From contig DGXZ01000006.1 of the NCBI GenBank assembly GCA_002396485.1, positions 6,009 through 32,393 of the forward strand: a stretch of DNA of 26,385 bases, written 5' to 3'. This document shows, piece after piece, positions 1 through 8,017 of this stretch. The position numbers and the translations under genes are program-made. The notes under the pieces were generated by a model. That model searched no databases. It saw nothing but the letters and a program-made list of their open reading frames with translations, and was not told the origin of the DNA. Positions within the stretch are counted from its first letter, which is position 1; each line of letters begins with the position of its first letter. The stretch comes from Spartobacteria bacterium UBA5019 (GTDB lineage: Bacteria > Verrucomicrobiota > Verrucomicrobiia > Chthoniobacterales > Terrimicrobiaceae).

Positions 1-342
1 CGGTTTGATCGCCACGGCAGGCGCTACTGGAGCGACCGGAACCACTCCAGGCGCTTTCGGCACAACAGGCGCAGCAGGAATTTTGGGAGCGAGGTCGGAG
101 GAGACAGGTGGTTTGATAGCTGGAATCGTAAGAGGCGGAGAAGGGGGCAAGACTCCTCCTGGCACAACAGGCTTGATGGCAGGAGAAGCTGGTGCTGGAG
201 GCGGCACAAGCCCGCTGGCTAGCGCAGCAGGCTTGGCAGGAAGGCTGATCATGGCCGCTTCACTACCTTGATCTGGTGGAGGCAGAACCGGACGACGGTT
301 AGGAAGGACAATACGAACGGTTTCTTTTTTGGGGTCGGGCAT
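1..342 (-). CDS. Proline/alanine-rich protein, N-terminal part (cut by window edge)
   Basis: An open frame of 114 codons starts at the ATG at 342 and runs off the left edge, so only the N-terminus is visible. It opens with a charged segment, MPDPKKETVRIVLPNRRP. The rest is low complexity, rich in Pro, Ala and Val, with short patterns such as PPPAP, IKPVVPGG and VAPVAPAVAIKP. There is no signal peptide or membrane segment in the visible part, so this looks like a disordered cytoplasmic linker or tail. It lies 64 bases after argF on the same strand and may be co-transcribed with argD-argF. A TTGACA hexamer (397-402) lies upstream, but no convincing -10 follows it. Proline-rich proteins with a KKETVRI-type opening are familiar to me from Verrucomicrobia, but I know of no function. 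The plus-strand reading of the same bases is a compositional shadow. Confidence 0.6.
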   Translation of the reverse strand, partial: MPDPKKETVRIVLPNRRPVLPPPDQGSEAAMISLPAKPAALASGLVPPPAPASPAIKPVVPGGVLPPSPPLTIPAIKPPVSSDLAPKIPAAPVVPKAPGVVPVAPVAPAVAIKP

Positions 343-406
343 ATGAACTTGGGTGAACTTTTGAGGAGATGAAAAAATTCCAGAAGCGAGGATGTTTGTC
401 AATTTT

Positions 407-1321
407 TCAGCAGCTCGCCTGTGAACTTTTAACAAGTCGAGCCATGATGGCTTTCTGCGTGTGGAGTCGGTTTTCAGCTTGCCGGAAAATGGTGTCGGCA
501 TGGGCCTCGAGAGTCGCCTCGTCGATTTCCTTGCCCCTGTAGGCTGGCAGGCAGTGCATCACTAATGCACCCGGCGCGGCGAGCGCGACGAGCTCCGCGT
601 TGATTTGATAGCCTTGAAATTGGGCCAACCGGTAAGCAGCCTCGTCCTCCTTGCCCATACTGACCCAGACGTCGGTGTAGAGCACATCAGCCCCAGCAGC
701 AGCTTCCAGGGGATCCGAGGTCAGGCGGATTTTTCCTGCAGCGCGCTCGAGCAATTCGACGGGGGGGTGGAATTTCGGCGGTGCAGCAATAACAAGCTCA
801 AATCCACAGCGGGCGGCAGCCCAAATCCAAGAGTGGGCCACATTGCAGTCCCCATCGCCAATGAATGCCACGCGCAAGCGGTCCAGCGAACCACGCGTTT
901 CGCGGATCGAAAAAAGATCCGCCAAAATCTGGCACGGATGCTCCTCGTCCGTGAGCGCGTTGATGGTTGGAATGCCACTGAAGGCCGCGAAATCCTCGAC
1001 ATCCTTTTGTGCAAAGGTTCGTATCACTGCGCCGTGGAGCATGCGCCCCATGACGCGGGCCGTGTCGCGGATAGGCTCCCCTCGCCCAAGCTGGATATCG
1101 GCTGCGGCAAGAAAAAGAGCATCGCCGCCGAGTTCACGAATACCAACCTCAAACGAGAGGCGGGTGCGGGTGGAGGATTTGGAAAACATGAGAGCCCAGC
1201 ATTGATGCCGAAGCGGGTGCTCGGCGTGTTGACCACGCGTGGATTTCATGAAGGCGGTGTCGTTGAGGATAGTCTCGATATCCTGTGCTGTGAGAGACTC
1301 GATGGAGAGAAGATGTTTCAT
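407..1321 (-). CDS. argF: Ornithine carbamoyltransferase
   Basis: Transfers the carbamoyl group of carbamoyl phosphate to ornithine, giving citrulline, in cytoplasmic arginine synthesis. The 304 residues are the normal family length. The carbamoyl-phosphate motif S-T-R-T-R is at 50-54 within SKSSTRTRLSFE. HPCQ is at 128-131, the ornithine-loop region reads DVWVSMG at 217-223 (the family usually has D-x-W-x-S-M-G), and the catalytic-cysteine motif HCLPA is at 256-260. All key residues are present, so the enzyme should be active. The start at 1321 gives the canonical N-terminus MKHLLSIESLT. There is no Shine-Dalgarno sequence before it. The gene begins 20 bases after the argD stop and is clearly in one unit with argD. 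Confidence 0.95.
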   Translation of the reverse strand: MKHLLSIESLTAQDIETILNDTAFMKSTRGQHAEHPLRHQCWALMFSKSSTRTRLSFEVGIRELGGDALFLAAADIQLGRGEPIRDTARVMGRMLHGAVIRTFAQKDVEDFAAFSGIPTINALTDEEHPCQILADLFSIRETRGSLDRLRVAFIGDGDCNVAHSWIWAAARCGFELVIAAPPKFHPPVELLERAAGKIRLTSDPLEAAAGADVLYTDVWVSMGKEDEAAYRLAQFQGYQINAELVALAAPGALVMHCLPAYRGKEIDEATLEAHADTIFRQAENRLHTQKAIMARLVKSSQASC

Positions 1322-1341
1322 GGTATGGATCGAGTGCCGTT

Positions 1342-2574
1342 TCAGCTCGCAGACTCGATGGAGCGGAGGGTTTCGGAAAATTTGGCCACAGCCTCGTCGA
1401 TTTCAGCGCGAGTGACATTGAGCGGCGGCAGAAAACGCACGACGGTTTCCCCGGCTGGGATGGCAAGCAATCCGGTCGACATGGCCCGAGTCACGACTTC
1501 CAGTGCCGGCGGGCGTGTGGTTTTTGGAAAATGCCCGCTGAGCTGAACACCAATCATAAGCCCGATGGCACGGACTTCCGAGATGAGCGAGGTTTCAAGA
1601 GCTCGGAGCGATGAGGCCAAGTATTCACCAAGAACCCTGGTGCTCTCGAGGAGTCCGTCGCGTTCGATGATTTCAAGAACTTTCAACCCGGCAGCGCAGG
1701 AGACGGGATTCCCGCCATACGTTGTGCCGTGACTCCCTGCGCCGAGCAGATCGCAAAGAGGTCCTCTTTCATCAATGACTTTGCTTGATGCCCAAAACGC
1801 GCCGAGGGGAAACCCGTTGGCGATGCCCTTGGCCCATGAGACTCCATCGGGTTGAACTTCCTTTGTCATGGCATGCCAACCGCACCAGTGCCCGGTGCGC
1901 CCGAGACCGCACTGCACTTCATCAAAAAGCAGCAGCATGCCGCGCTCGTCGCAGACCTTCCGTAGGCCGAGAAGAAACTCTGCCGTTGCGGGGTGAATGC
2001 CACCTTCGCCCTGAACGGGCTCGACAAGGATTGCGACGGTATTGGAGTCGATCGCAGCCCGCACCGCATCGAGATCGCCAAATGGCAAATGCTGGAAGCC
2101 AGGCAAAAGAGGGCCGAAATCTTTTTTCACCTTGTCCTGCCCCGTGGCAGAGATGCAGGCCATGGTGCGTCCATGGAAGGATCCTGTGAATGTCAAAATG
2201 CCGGACCTGCCCGAGACACTGCCAAAGCGTCGGGCCAGTTTAATCAACCCTTCGTTGGCTTCGGCCCCACTGTTGCAAAAGAAGACCTTCCCCTCTCCAG
2301 TGATTTCCACAAGACGCCTTGCGAGAGCTGCCTGTGGGCCTGTGCGGTAGAGATTGGATGCGTGGACGAGCTTTCCAGCCTGCTCGCAGACGGCACTTGT
2401 GACCTCTGGATGCGCGTGCCCGAGCGAGCACACGGCAATTCCAGCGCCAAAGTCTAAAATTTTCCGGCCCGAGGCATCCTGGATGAAACATCCAGATCCG
2501 CTCTCGATATCGAGATCGAACCGGCCATAGGTGGGAATGACAAAGCGGGAGTAATCTTCAGCAAGCGTGTTCAT
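1342..2574 (-). CDS. argD: Acetylornithine aminotransferase (PLP-dependent)
   Basis: Converts N-acetylglutamate semialdehyde to N2-acetylornithine with glutamate as amino donor; class-III aminotransferase. The 410 residues match the family. Visible landmarks are the cofactor phosphate-binding segment NSGAEAN (101-107), FHGRT (133-137), EPVQGEGG (185-192), the FDEVQCGLGRTG aspartate motif (217-228) and the Schiff-base lysine K249 in SWAKGIANGFPLGAF. The TTYGGNP segment near 285 is also intact. Some members also act as succinyldiaminopimelate aminotransferase, which cannot be excluded. It is the first gene of an argD-argF unit. A strong hairpin (2593-2620) ends only 18 bases before its ATG, so its promoter is either upstream of that hairpin or absent, in which case expression comes from rplQ read-through. 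Confidence 0.94.
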   Translation of the reverse strand: MNTLAEDYSRFVIPTYGRFDLDIESGSGCFIQDASGRKILDFGAGIAVCSLGHAHPEVTSAVCEQAGKLVHASNLYRTGPQAALARRLVEITGEGKVFFCNSGAEANEGLIKLARRFGSVSGRSGILTFTGSFHGRTMACISATGQDKVKKDFGPLLPGFQHLPFGDLDAVRAAIDSNTVAILVEPVQGEGGIHPATAEFLLGLRKVCDERGMLLLFDEVQCGLGRTGHWCGWHAMTKEVQPDGVSWAKGIANGFPLGAFWASSKVIDERGPLCDLLGAGSHGTTYGGNPVSCAAGLKVLEIIERDGLLESTRVLGEYLASSLRALETSLISEVRAIGLMIGVQLSGHFPKTTRPPALEVVTRAMSTGLLAIPAGETVVRFLPPLNVTRAEIDEAVAKFSETLRSIESAS

Positions 2575-2592
2575 GGTCTTCAGGAAGAGAAA

Positions 2593-2620
2593 CGGGCGGG
2601 ACCATTGCTGGTCCCGCCCG
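2593..2620 (-). terminator. Rho-independent-type terminator after rplQ
   Basis: A perfect 12-bp inverted repeat, CGGGCGGGACCA and its complement, encloses a 4-base loop. Reading along the minus strand it is followed by TTTCTCTTCC, a weak U-tract. It lies downstream of rpoA-rplQ and directly before the argD start codon, so it probably ends the rplQ transcript. Read-through could still feed argD. Confidence 0.75.
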
Positions 2621-2707
2621 GTCCGTCAGGGGATTCCTCGGGAGAAATCTTCCACCGGTTTCAGGTTAAATTTTTAGCGGAATGACCTGCGGTATCCCGC
2701 GAGGTTT

Positions 2708-3130
2708 TTACTCGGGCTTTTTGGCTTCCGAGGATGCAACGGTTTCAACAACCGCTTCTTCGATGACGGCGCTTTCCGTATCGACCCACTCGATGTAGGC
2801 CATCGGAGCGGAATCACTCATGCGCTGACCGAGCTTGATGATGCGGGTGTATCCACCTTTACGTGTGGCTGCGCGCGGAGCGACTTCGGCGAAGAGCTTT
2901 TTGACGGCGTCTTTTTGACCGAGGTAGCCTGCAGCGAGGCGGCGTGCATGCAGATCACCACGCTTGCCGAGAGTGACCATCTTTTCCGCGAGCGGACGGA
3001 CGGCTTTGGCCTTGGCGAGGGTGGTTTTGATGCGTTTGTGTTCGATGAGGCTGCAGACCTGATTGGCGAGCAAAGCATCGCGGTGAGAGGTCGAGCGACC
3101 GAGTTTAACAGTTTTCTTACGATGGCGCAT
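2708..3130 (-). CDS. rplQ: 50S ribosomal protein L17
   Basis: Component of the large ribosomal subunit near the peptide exit tunnel. The N-terminus MRHRKKTVKLGRSTSHRDAL is the signature of bacterial L17, followed by LIEHKRIKTTLAKAKAVRPLAEKMVTL and the GGYTRIIKLGQR motif near 92-103. The core ends near residue 118. An acidic, Ala/Val/Glu-rich tail then brings the protein to 140 residues, a common kind of extension in this family. The start lies 6 bases after the rpoA stop. A GGAGG occurs upstream but about 17 bases from the ATG, which is too far for a normal ribosome-binding site. The gene is co-transcribed with rpoA as in most bacteria. Confidence 0.96.
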   Translation of the reverse strand: MRHRKKTVKLGRSTSHRDALLANQVCSLIEHKRIKTTLAKAKAVRPLAEKMVTLGKRGDLHARRLAAGYLGQKDAVKKLFAEVAPRAATRKGGYTRIIKLGQRMSDSAPMAYIEWVDTESAVIEEAVVETVASSEAKKPE

Positions 3131-3136
3131 GGCGTG

Positions 3137-4147
3137 TTATTTGGATTCCTCCACAGCAGGGAGTTCGATGAGACCCTGATCGAGCTTCATACCGAGGCCC
3201 AAACCGAGTTGAGTGAGTTTGTCTTTGATTTCGTTGAGAGATTTTTTGCCGAAGTTGCGGTACTTGAGCATCTCAGCTTCGCTCTTGAGGGCGAGTTGTC
3301 CCACGGAAGTGATATTGGCGTTGTTGAGGCAATTTGCCGCACGAACGGAAAGCTCGATCTCGTTGACGCTCATGTTGAGAAGCTTCTTGAGGCGACTGTT
3401 TTCTTGGCTAACCTCCTGCGGAGTTTCATCGAACTCAACGATGTTTTCATCGAAGCCTACGAAGACATCCAGGTGGTGACGGAGAATAGCCGAGGCCTGG
3501 AGAAGGGCATCATCTGGAGTGATGCGTCCATCGGTCCAGATTTCAAGGATAACTTTGTCGTAGTCGGTGCGCTGACCGACGCGCGTATTTTGCACGGCAT
3601 ACTTGACGCGGGTCACAGGAGAAAAGACCGAGTCGATGGCAATGACGCCGATTGGCTGGTCGGAGCGCTTGTTCTCATCGCCGGTGGCGAAACCGCGGCC
3701 AACCTTGACCTCGAACTCCGCCTCGAATTTCATCTTCTTGTCCAATGTGCAGATGATCTGGTCGGAGTTCAAAACCTCGCACTGGTTTGTGCTCTGGATG
3801 TCACCGGCGGTGATGACGCCCTCCTTGTTGACTGCGAGCTTCAGCGTGCGGGGCTCGTGGTCATGGGCTTTGAATTTGATTTTTTTGAGATTGAGAATGA
3901 TGTCCACGACATCTTCAACGACTCCGGGAAGAGTGCTGAACTCGTGCTGAACGCCTTCAATTTTTACCGAAGTGATGGCGGCACCTTCAAGAGAGCTGAG
4001 GAGAACCCGACGAAGAGAGTTTCCGATGGTGTGCCCATAACCGGCCTCAAAAGGCTCGGCAACAAAAAGAGCATATTTATCTGTGGATGACTTTTCCTCT
4101 TTGACGAGGGATTTCGGCATTTCAAACCGACCTAGACGAACTGGCAT
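3137..4147 (-). CDS. rpoA: DNA-directed RNA polymerase subunit alpha
   Basis: Alpha subunit: its N-terminal domain dimerises and seeds core polymerase assembly, and its C-terminal domain binds UP elements and activators. The frame is open up to 4219, but I place the start at 4147 (MPVRLGRFEMPKSLVKEE), giving 336 residues, because the extra 24 residues upstream look non-coding. An inner ATG at 4120 is a second option. The NTD carries EPFEAGYGHTIGNSLRRVLLSS (31-52) and EGVQHEFSTLPGVVEDV. The CTD covers roughly 255-320, with ELSVRAANCLNNANI and YRNFGKKSLNEI, the helix-hairpin-helix region that touches UP-element DNA. It has its own promoter (4259-4286). The rpsM-rpsK-rpsD genes that normally precede it are absent. 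Confidence 0.96.
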   Translation of the reverse strand: MPVRLGRFEMPKSLVKEEKSSTDKYALFVAEPFEAGYGHTIGNSLRRVLLSSLEGAAITSVKIEGVQHEFSTLPGVVEDVVDIILNLKKIKFKAHDHEPRTLKLAVNKEGVITAGDIQSTNQCEVLNSDQIICTLDKKMKFEAEFEVKVGRGFATGDENKRSDQPIGVIAIDSVFSPVTRVKYAVQNTRVGQRTDYDKVILEIWTDGRITPDDALLQASAILRHHLDVFVGFDENIVEFDETPQEVSQENSRLKKLLNMSVNEIELSVRAANCLNNANITSVGQLALKSEAEMLKYRNFGKKSLNEIKDKLTQLGLGLGMKLDQGLIELPAVEESK

Positions 4148-4258
4148 GTGTGTGATGTTTCTGCAATTTCGCCGGGTTTCCCTGTACGCTTGAGGCCGAC
4201 CATCAAAGATGGCGACCACAGGACCAACGGCGGGTTTCTGATAACGCGCAAGCAGGTC

Positions 4259-4286
4259 TACTTAACACAGCAATCAACATAGTCAA
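4259..4286 (-). promoter_or_regulatory. Sigma-70-type promoter for rpoA-rplQ
   Basis: On the minus strand TTGACT (4281-4286) and TAAGTA (4259-4264) are separated by 16 bases. An A/T-rich run that includes eight A residues on the minus strand (4301-4308) lies a little upstream of the -35. The predicted transcript start near 4252 leaves a leader of about 105 bases before the rpoA ATG at 4147. It is the only good hexamer pair in the rpoA-kdsB intergenic region. Confidence 0.55.
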
Positions 4287-4360
4287 GCCTCTGGAATAGT
4301 TTTTTTTCACAAGCGGCCTTTTTCTCGATCCGAGAACACGAATCCGGTAGGCCGTTACCC

Positions 4361-5104
4361 ATGTCCAAGACCGCGATCATTATTCCAGCCCGCTGGGCCT
4401 CAAGCCGCCTCCCGGGGAAACCCCTCCTTGAACTTGCCGGCAAGCCACTTGTTCAGCATGTGTGGGAGCGCTGCAGAAAAGTCCGCGAGGCGGATGAGGT
4501 GATCATTGCGACGGATGACATGCGCATCGCCGAGGCGGCCTTTGCATTCGGCGCCGATGTGGCGCTCACTTCCGCAAAGCACCCAACCGGAACCGACCGC
4601 ATTGCCGAGGTGGCAAAAAAATTGGCGGGCTTTGATGTGATTCTGAATGTGCAGGGGGATGAACCCTTCATCGAACCTGCGTTGATCCGCTGCCTCATCG
4701 AAGTGCTCCAAAAAGAAAAATCGCTCGCGATGTCAACAGCCGCCTGTCCGCTGGCGCAGGGCGATCTTGAGAACCCGAATTGCGTGAAAGTCGTTACCGG
4801 ACTCAGCGGCGACGCCCTTTATTTCTCACGTAGCCCGATTCCCTGCGACCGGGATGGCGACGCCAGCCCTGCCCGTTTGCGGCATCTGGGCATTTATGGA
4901 TACCGGCGGAAATTTCTTTTGGATTTCGTAAAATGGAAACAGACGCCGCTTGAGAAGTCCGAAAAACTGGAACAGCTCCGGGCCTTGGAGCACGGGGCGA
5001 AAATCCGCGTTCTCAAAACCAAGGCCACCGGTCCGGGAGTCGATACCGCAGAGGATGCCAAAAACGCCGCAAAGCTTCTGGCAGGCGGCAAAGGCAAGTC
5101 CTGA
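4361..5104 (+). CDS. kdsB: 3-deoxy-manno-octulosonate cytidylyltransferase (CMP-KDO synthetase)
   Basis: Activates KDO with CTP to CMP-KDO, the donor for the inner core of lipopolysaccharide, so the organism is expected to make LPS. The 247 residues are standard. The nucleotide-binding N-terminus IIIPARWASSRLPGKPL lies at 7-22 (R11, R16, K20). HPTGTDRIAEV follows at 74-84 and the metal-binding NVQGDEP at 96-102. SRSPIPCDRD and HLGIYGYRR come later in the protein and match the family. It is transcribed away from rpoA. The A/T-rich upstream region shows no clear promoter or Shine-Dalgarno sequence. Its stop lies 7 bases from the stop of the convergent gene, with no hairpin between them. Confidence 0.95.
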   Translation: MSKTAIIIPARWASSRLPGKPLLELAGKPLVQHVWERCRKVREADEVIIATDDMRIAEAAFAFGADVALTSAKHPTGTDRIAEVAKKLAGFDVILNVQGDEPFIEPALIRCLIEVLQKEKSLAMSTAACPLAQGDLENPNCVKVVTGLSGDALYFSRSPIPCDRDGDASPARLRHLGIYGYRRKFLLDFVKWKQTPLEKSEKLEQLRALEHGAKIRVLKTKATGPGVDTAEDAKNAAKLLAGGKGKS

Positions 5105-5111
5105 GCTTCTC

Positions 5112-5813
5112 CTACCCTCCCCAGCGCGCGCCCTCGCTCAGGCTGGGCGTCCAATTGCGGAGATGGCCGTTCGAGTAATCCGTCTTGCCAATCGCCCCGA
5201 TCATTCGCTTGCCGGTTGCGCGCTTCCATTTTTTGCTCATGCTCTCGCCGGTGTGGCAGCTCCAGCTCTTAATGAAAGCGTCGCGGGTGAAGATATCGCG
5301 TTGGATGCGGCCGAGATCGTTTTCATGCAACCAACTTTTGGAACCACTATCGATCTCATTGCTGTAATCAAACATCCAGCAGGCCCGGTTGGAGTGTCCG
5401 TAGTATTCAAAATTTACAATCTTCACGCGGTCCCTCGGCTGACCCGCATTCAAATACTCGATCAGCTCCTCACCCTCCTCAAACCACACGAGATTGACCC
5501 CGAATTTATCCCGAACCGAAACGATGTTTGCGATGAGATCCTGCTTGTCCTGTCTCGAAGACCGCCGCGTATAGCTGGGTTTGTGAACGAGCCATGTGAT
5601 TTTCACCCCCGGGCCGGACTTCGCCTGAATTTCTTGAATGCGCACACGTGCCGCACGGATAAAATTTCCCCACCAGCGATCATGTGGCTCGGCCTTGAAT
5701 TTCTCCCACTCGTGAAGGGATGGACCTCCACTGACGAGGATGTATTCGCGTTGCACCTCGGCCATCGCCGAGAGCACGCCGACCATTAAAAACAGAGCGA
5801 GTAATCGAACCAT
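5112..5813 (-). CDS. Secreted protein of unknown function, possible caspase-fold (clan CD-like) His/Cys dyad
   Basis: 233 residues with a signal peptide (hydrophobic core 3-17, likely cleavage after AMA at 18), so it is exported. I do not recognise a named family. Two segments stand out. A beta-strand-like VKIVNFEYYGHSN ends in His140. A second strand, DAFIKSWSCHTGESM, places Cys186 directly after it and continues into KKWKRATGKRMIGAIGKTDYS. A hydrophobic strand plus GH, then a hydrophobic strand plus SC-TG, then an LA-x-x-TG-like helix, is the layout of CHAT, DUF4347 and other clan-CD peptidase-like domains. The gene lies convergent to kdsB and divergent from rmuC, so it probably stands alone. 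The gene call is firm; the fold assignment is inference. Confidence 0.85.
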   Translation of the reverse strand: MVRLLALFLMVGVLSAMAEVQREYILVSGGPSLHEWEKFKAEPHDRWWGNFIRAARVRIQEIQAKSGPGVKITWLVHKPSYTRRSSRQDKQDLIANIVSVRDKFGVNLVWFEEGEELIEYLNAGQPRDRVKIVNFEYYGHSNRACWMFDYSNEIDSGSKSWLHENDLGRIQRDIFTRDAFIKSWSCHTGESMSKKWKRATGKRMIGAIGKTDYSNGHLRNWTPSLSEGARWGG

Positions 5814-5922
5814 GCCGACAGGTTTGGCACAGGCGCGGATTGATCAAGATTATTCCTGTCCAAAAAAAACCTTCAGGAAGTTTTACTGATACCGCCGGAG
5901 GTTTGCTGTATGAATTGCGCCT

Positions 5923-7266
5923 ATGGAAATCATCCCTTTCGCAGCTCTGGGAGTGTCGCTTCTCACACTGCTGGCATCTTTGTTTTTGTTGCACCTCCGG
6001 AACAAGGACACGGCTCGATTGACCGAAATTTTGCGTGAGCAATTCGCACAACAACAGACCACATCGCGTCAGGAGCTGACCCAAACACTCGACTTCGCAC
6101 TGCGCCAAAACTCAGACCCTGTGCGGGAGGCTCTCACCACACTCTCACTCGCTACCAACACGCTCAGGGAGTCATTGGAGAGATCGGTGACAAAATCCTT
6201 TGAACTCCAAAACCAACAACTCGAGGGATTCCGCAACCAACTGGACCGCCTCACACAAACGAACAACGAAAAACTCGAAACGCTCCGCACCTCGGTGGAG
6301 GCCAAGCTGGCCAGCCTGCAACAAGACAACAACGCGAAACTCGAAGCCATGAGGGCCACGGTGGAGGAAAAACTCCAGACCACACTGGAGCGGCGTCTCG
6401 GCGAGTCCTTCAAGCTGGTGAGCGACAATCTCGACAAGGTTCAAAATGCGATGCTCAACATGCAGAGCCTCGCCGAGGGTGTCGGAGATTTGAAGCGCGT
6501 CATGACCAACGTCACCCGCCGTGGCGCTTGGGGAGAATTCCAACTCGCCACGATTCTCGAGCAATTCCTCAGCCCGCAACAATACGACACCAACGTGGCC
6601 ACCAAAGGCGGACCGGAGCGCGTCGAATTCGCCGTCAAACTCCCCGGGCGCTCAAACGACGGATCCAGCGTCTGGCTTCCCATCGACGCCAAGTTTCCCA
6701 AGGAAGACTACGAACGTCTGGTTGCCGCAACGGAAAATGGCGACGCGACCGAAGCCGAGAATGCAGCCCGCCAACTGGAAATCCGGATCAAATCAAACGC
6801 CAAAGACATCCGCGAAAAATACCTCAATCCACCCGCGACAACCGATTTCGCCATCATGTTCCTTCCGACCGAGGGCCTCTACGCGGAAGTGCTCCGCCGC
6901 CGCGAACTCGCCGAAAGCATCCAACTCGAGCACCGAGTCGTCATCGCCGGTCCGACAACCCTTGTCGCACTCCTTAACAGCCTGCAAATGGGCTTCCGAA
7001 CCCTGGCCATCGAACAACGCTCCAGCGAGGTCTGGCAAACACTCAGTGCTGTGAAAAGCGAATTCTCAAAGTTCGGAGGCGTTCTGGAAAAGGTGAAAAG
7101 CAAACTCCAGTCCGCAACAAACGAAATCGATCAGGTCGGCACACGCACGCGCGCCATGCAACGCCAACTCCGCAATGTCGAATCCGCACCGGACGATGCC
7201 GCCACCGCACTCTTCGCTAAGGAAACCGACCTCCTCCCCACACCGGATGCCATATCAGACAACTGA
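5923..7266 (+). CDS. rmuC: DNA recombination protein RmuC family
   Basis: RmuC proteins limit recombination at inverted repeats and have a nuclease-like core. The 447 residues open with one membrane segment (about 4-24), so the protein is membrane-anchored. A long coiled coil follows (about 30-185), including a tandem unit NNEKLETLRTSVEAKL / NNAKLEAMRATVEEKL at 114-151. The RmuC domain then shows TRRGAWGEFQL (198-208), IDAKFPKEDYERL (254-266) and FLPTEGLYAEVLRR (313-326), all typical. An in-frame TGA at 5911-5913 blocks any longer start, fixing it at 5923 or later. GGAGG at 5896-5900 is too far from 5923 but well placed for an out-of-frame ATG at 5910 that opens a 42-codon frame overlapping rmuC. 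Confidence 0.93.
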   Translation: MEIIPFAALGVSLLTLLASLFLLHLRNKDTARLTEILREQFAQQQTTSRQELTQTLDFALRQNSDPVREALTTLSLATNTLRESLERSVTKSFELQNQQLEGFRNQLDRLTQTNNEKLETLRTSVEAKLASLQQDNNAKLEAMRATVEEKLQTTLERRLGESFKLVSDNLDKVQNAMLNMQSLAEGVGDLKRVMTNVTRRGAWGEFQLATILEQFLSPQQYDTNVATKGGPERVEFAVKLPGRSNDGSSVWLPIDAKFPKEDYERLVAATENGDATEAENAARQLEIRIKSNAKDIREKYLNPPATTDFAIMFLPTEGLYAEVLRRRELAESIQLEHRVVIAGPTTLVALLNSLQMGFRTLAIEQRSSEVWQTLSAVKSEFSKFGGVLEKVKSKLQSATNEIDQVGTRTRAMQRQLRNVESAPDDAATALFAKETDLLPTPDAISDN

Positions 7267-7295
7267 GACCAAGAGGTTCCGCGCCAGCTTCGAAG

Positions 7296-7976
7296 TCAGA
7301 TCTCGATGGTTGAACCGATAGCGGGGAGCAGCAGTTCCAGCCCCTCGTTGGCGAAGGCCGCCTGCGCTGCAGTGGTATCGATTTGAATAGGCGGGAAAGT
7401 GTTGTAGTGGACGCCAACCACTTTTTTCGCGCCGCAGAGTTCGGCGGCTTTGATGGCATCAGCAGCCCCCATGGTGAAGGTGTCGCCTATGGGTAGCACG
7501 GCGAAGCGGAGGGCAAATTCCTCCGCGATGAGATTCATGTCGAGAGTGAGCGCCGTGTCACCGGCATAGTAGAAGGAACCCTGCGACGTCTCCACCACGA
7601 AGCCTGCGGGATTTCCGCCATACGTGCCATCCGGGAGCGAACTGGAGTGGATGGCGTTGACCATTTTGGCCTTTCCACACGGTAGCGTGACAGTGCCACC
7701 GTGATTCATGGGCTGTATGTTCGAGATGCCTTGGCGGCCGAACCAGTCGGCAATTTCCCAGTTTGCCACAACCTTGGCCCTGGTCTGGCGCGCGAGCGCA
7801 ACCGCGTCGGCAACGTGGTCTGCATGGCCATGGGATATCAAAATCACATCGGCTTGGATTTTTGCGACATCGACCGATGCAGCCAAGGGATTCGGAGTGA
7901 TGAATGGGTCAAACAACAAGCGGGATCCGCCCGACTCAATCAGGAAACAGGAATGTCCAAAATAGGTGAGTTTCAT
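7296..7976 (-). CDS. UPF0173 metal-dependent hydrolase (metallo-beta-lactamase fold)
   Basis: 226 residues from the ATG at 7976; the frame is open further upstream, but MKLTYFGHSCFLIE is the typical family N-terminus. Visible metal-binding elements are SHGHADHVADA (H49-H54 region), H110 in AIHSSS, D140 in YYAGDT and H190 in VGVHYNTFPP. This is the UPF0173 / YtkL-type branch (UlaG-like hydrolases) of the metallo-beta-lactamase superfamily, whose substrate is mostly unknown. It begins 41 bases after the stop of the deaminase gene and is the last gene of the long minus-strand unit. It meets rmuC tail to tail with a 29-base gap and no recognisable terminator. Confidence 0.9.
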   Translation of the reverse strand: MKLTYFGHSCFLIESGGSRLLFDPFITPNPLAASVDVAKIQADVILISHGHADHVADAVALARQTRAKVVANWEIADWFGRQGISNIQPMNHGGTVTLPCGKAKMVNAIHSSSLPDGTYGGNPAGFVVETSQGSFYYAGDTALTLDMNLIAEEFALRFAVLPIGDTFTMGAADAIKAAELCGAKKVVGVHYNTFPPIQIDTTAAQAAFANEGLELLLPAIGSTIEI

Positions 7977-8017
7977 AGCACGCAAAACAAACCACAACGA
8001 AGCCTGGCATGCAAAGG

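Noticed and set aside
374..402. Promoter for the proline-rich gene based on TTGACA at 397-402
   Set aside because: The -35 is perfect but the hexamer 17 bases on (AATTTT) matches the -10 consensus at only three positions.
605..1546. 313-codon plus-strand open frame over argF
   Set aside because: Antisense shadow of argF and the argD end; no protein-like domain features.
2915..4090. 391-codon plus-strand open frame antisense to rpoA-rplQ
   Set aside because: It mirrors rpoA and rplQ codon structure; both minus-strand genes are certain, so this is a shadow frame.
4148..4219. Upstream start for rpoA adding 24 residues
   Set aside because: The added residues do not resemble any alpha-subunit N-terminus, and MPVRLGRFEMPKSLVKEE at 4147 is the family-like start.
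5814..5922. Promoters in the divergent gap between the His/Cys protein gene and rmuC
   Set aside because: Only scattered partial hexamers with wrong spacing; I could not defend a specific site.
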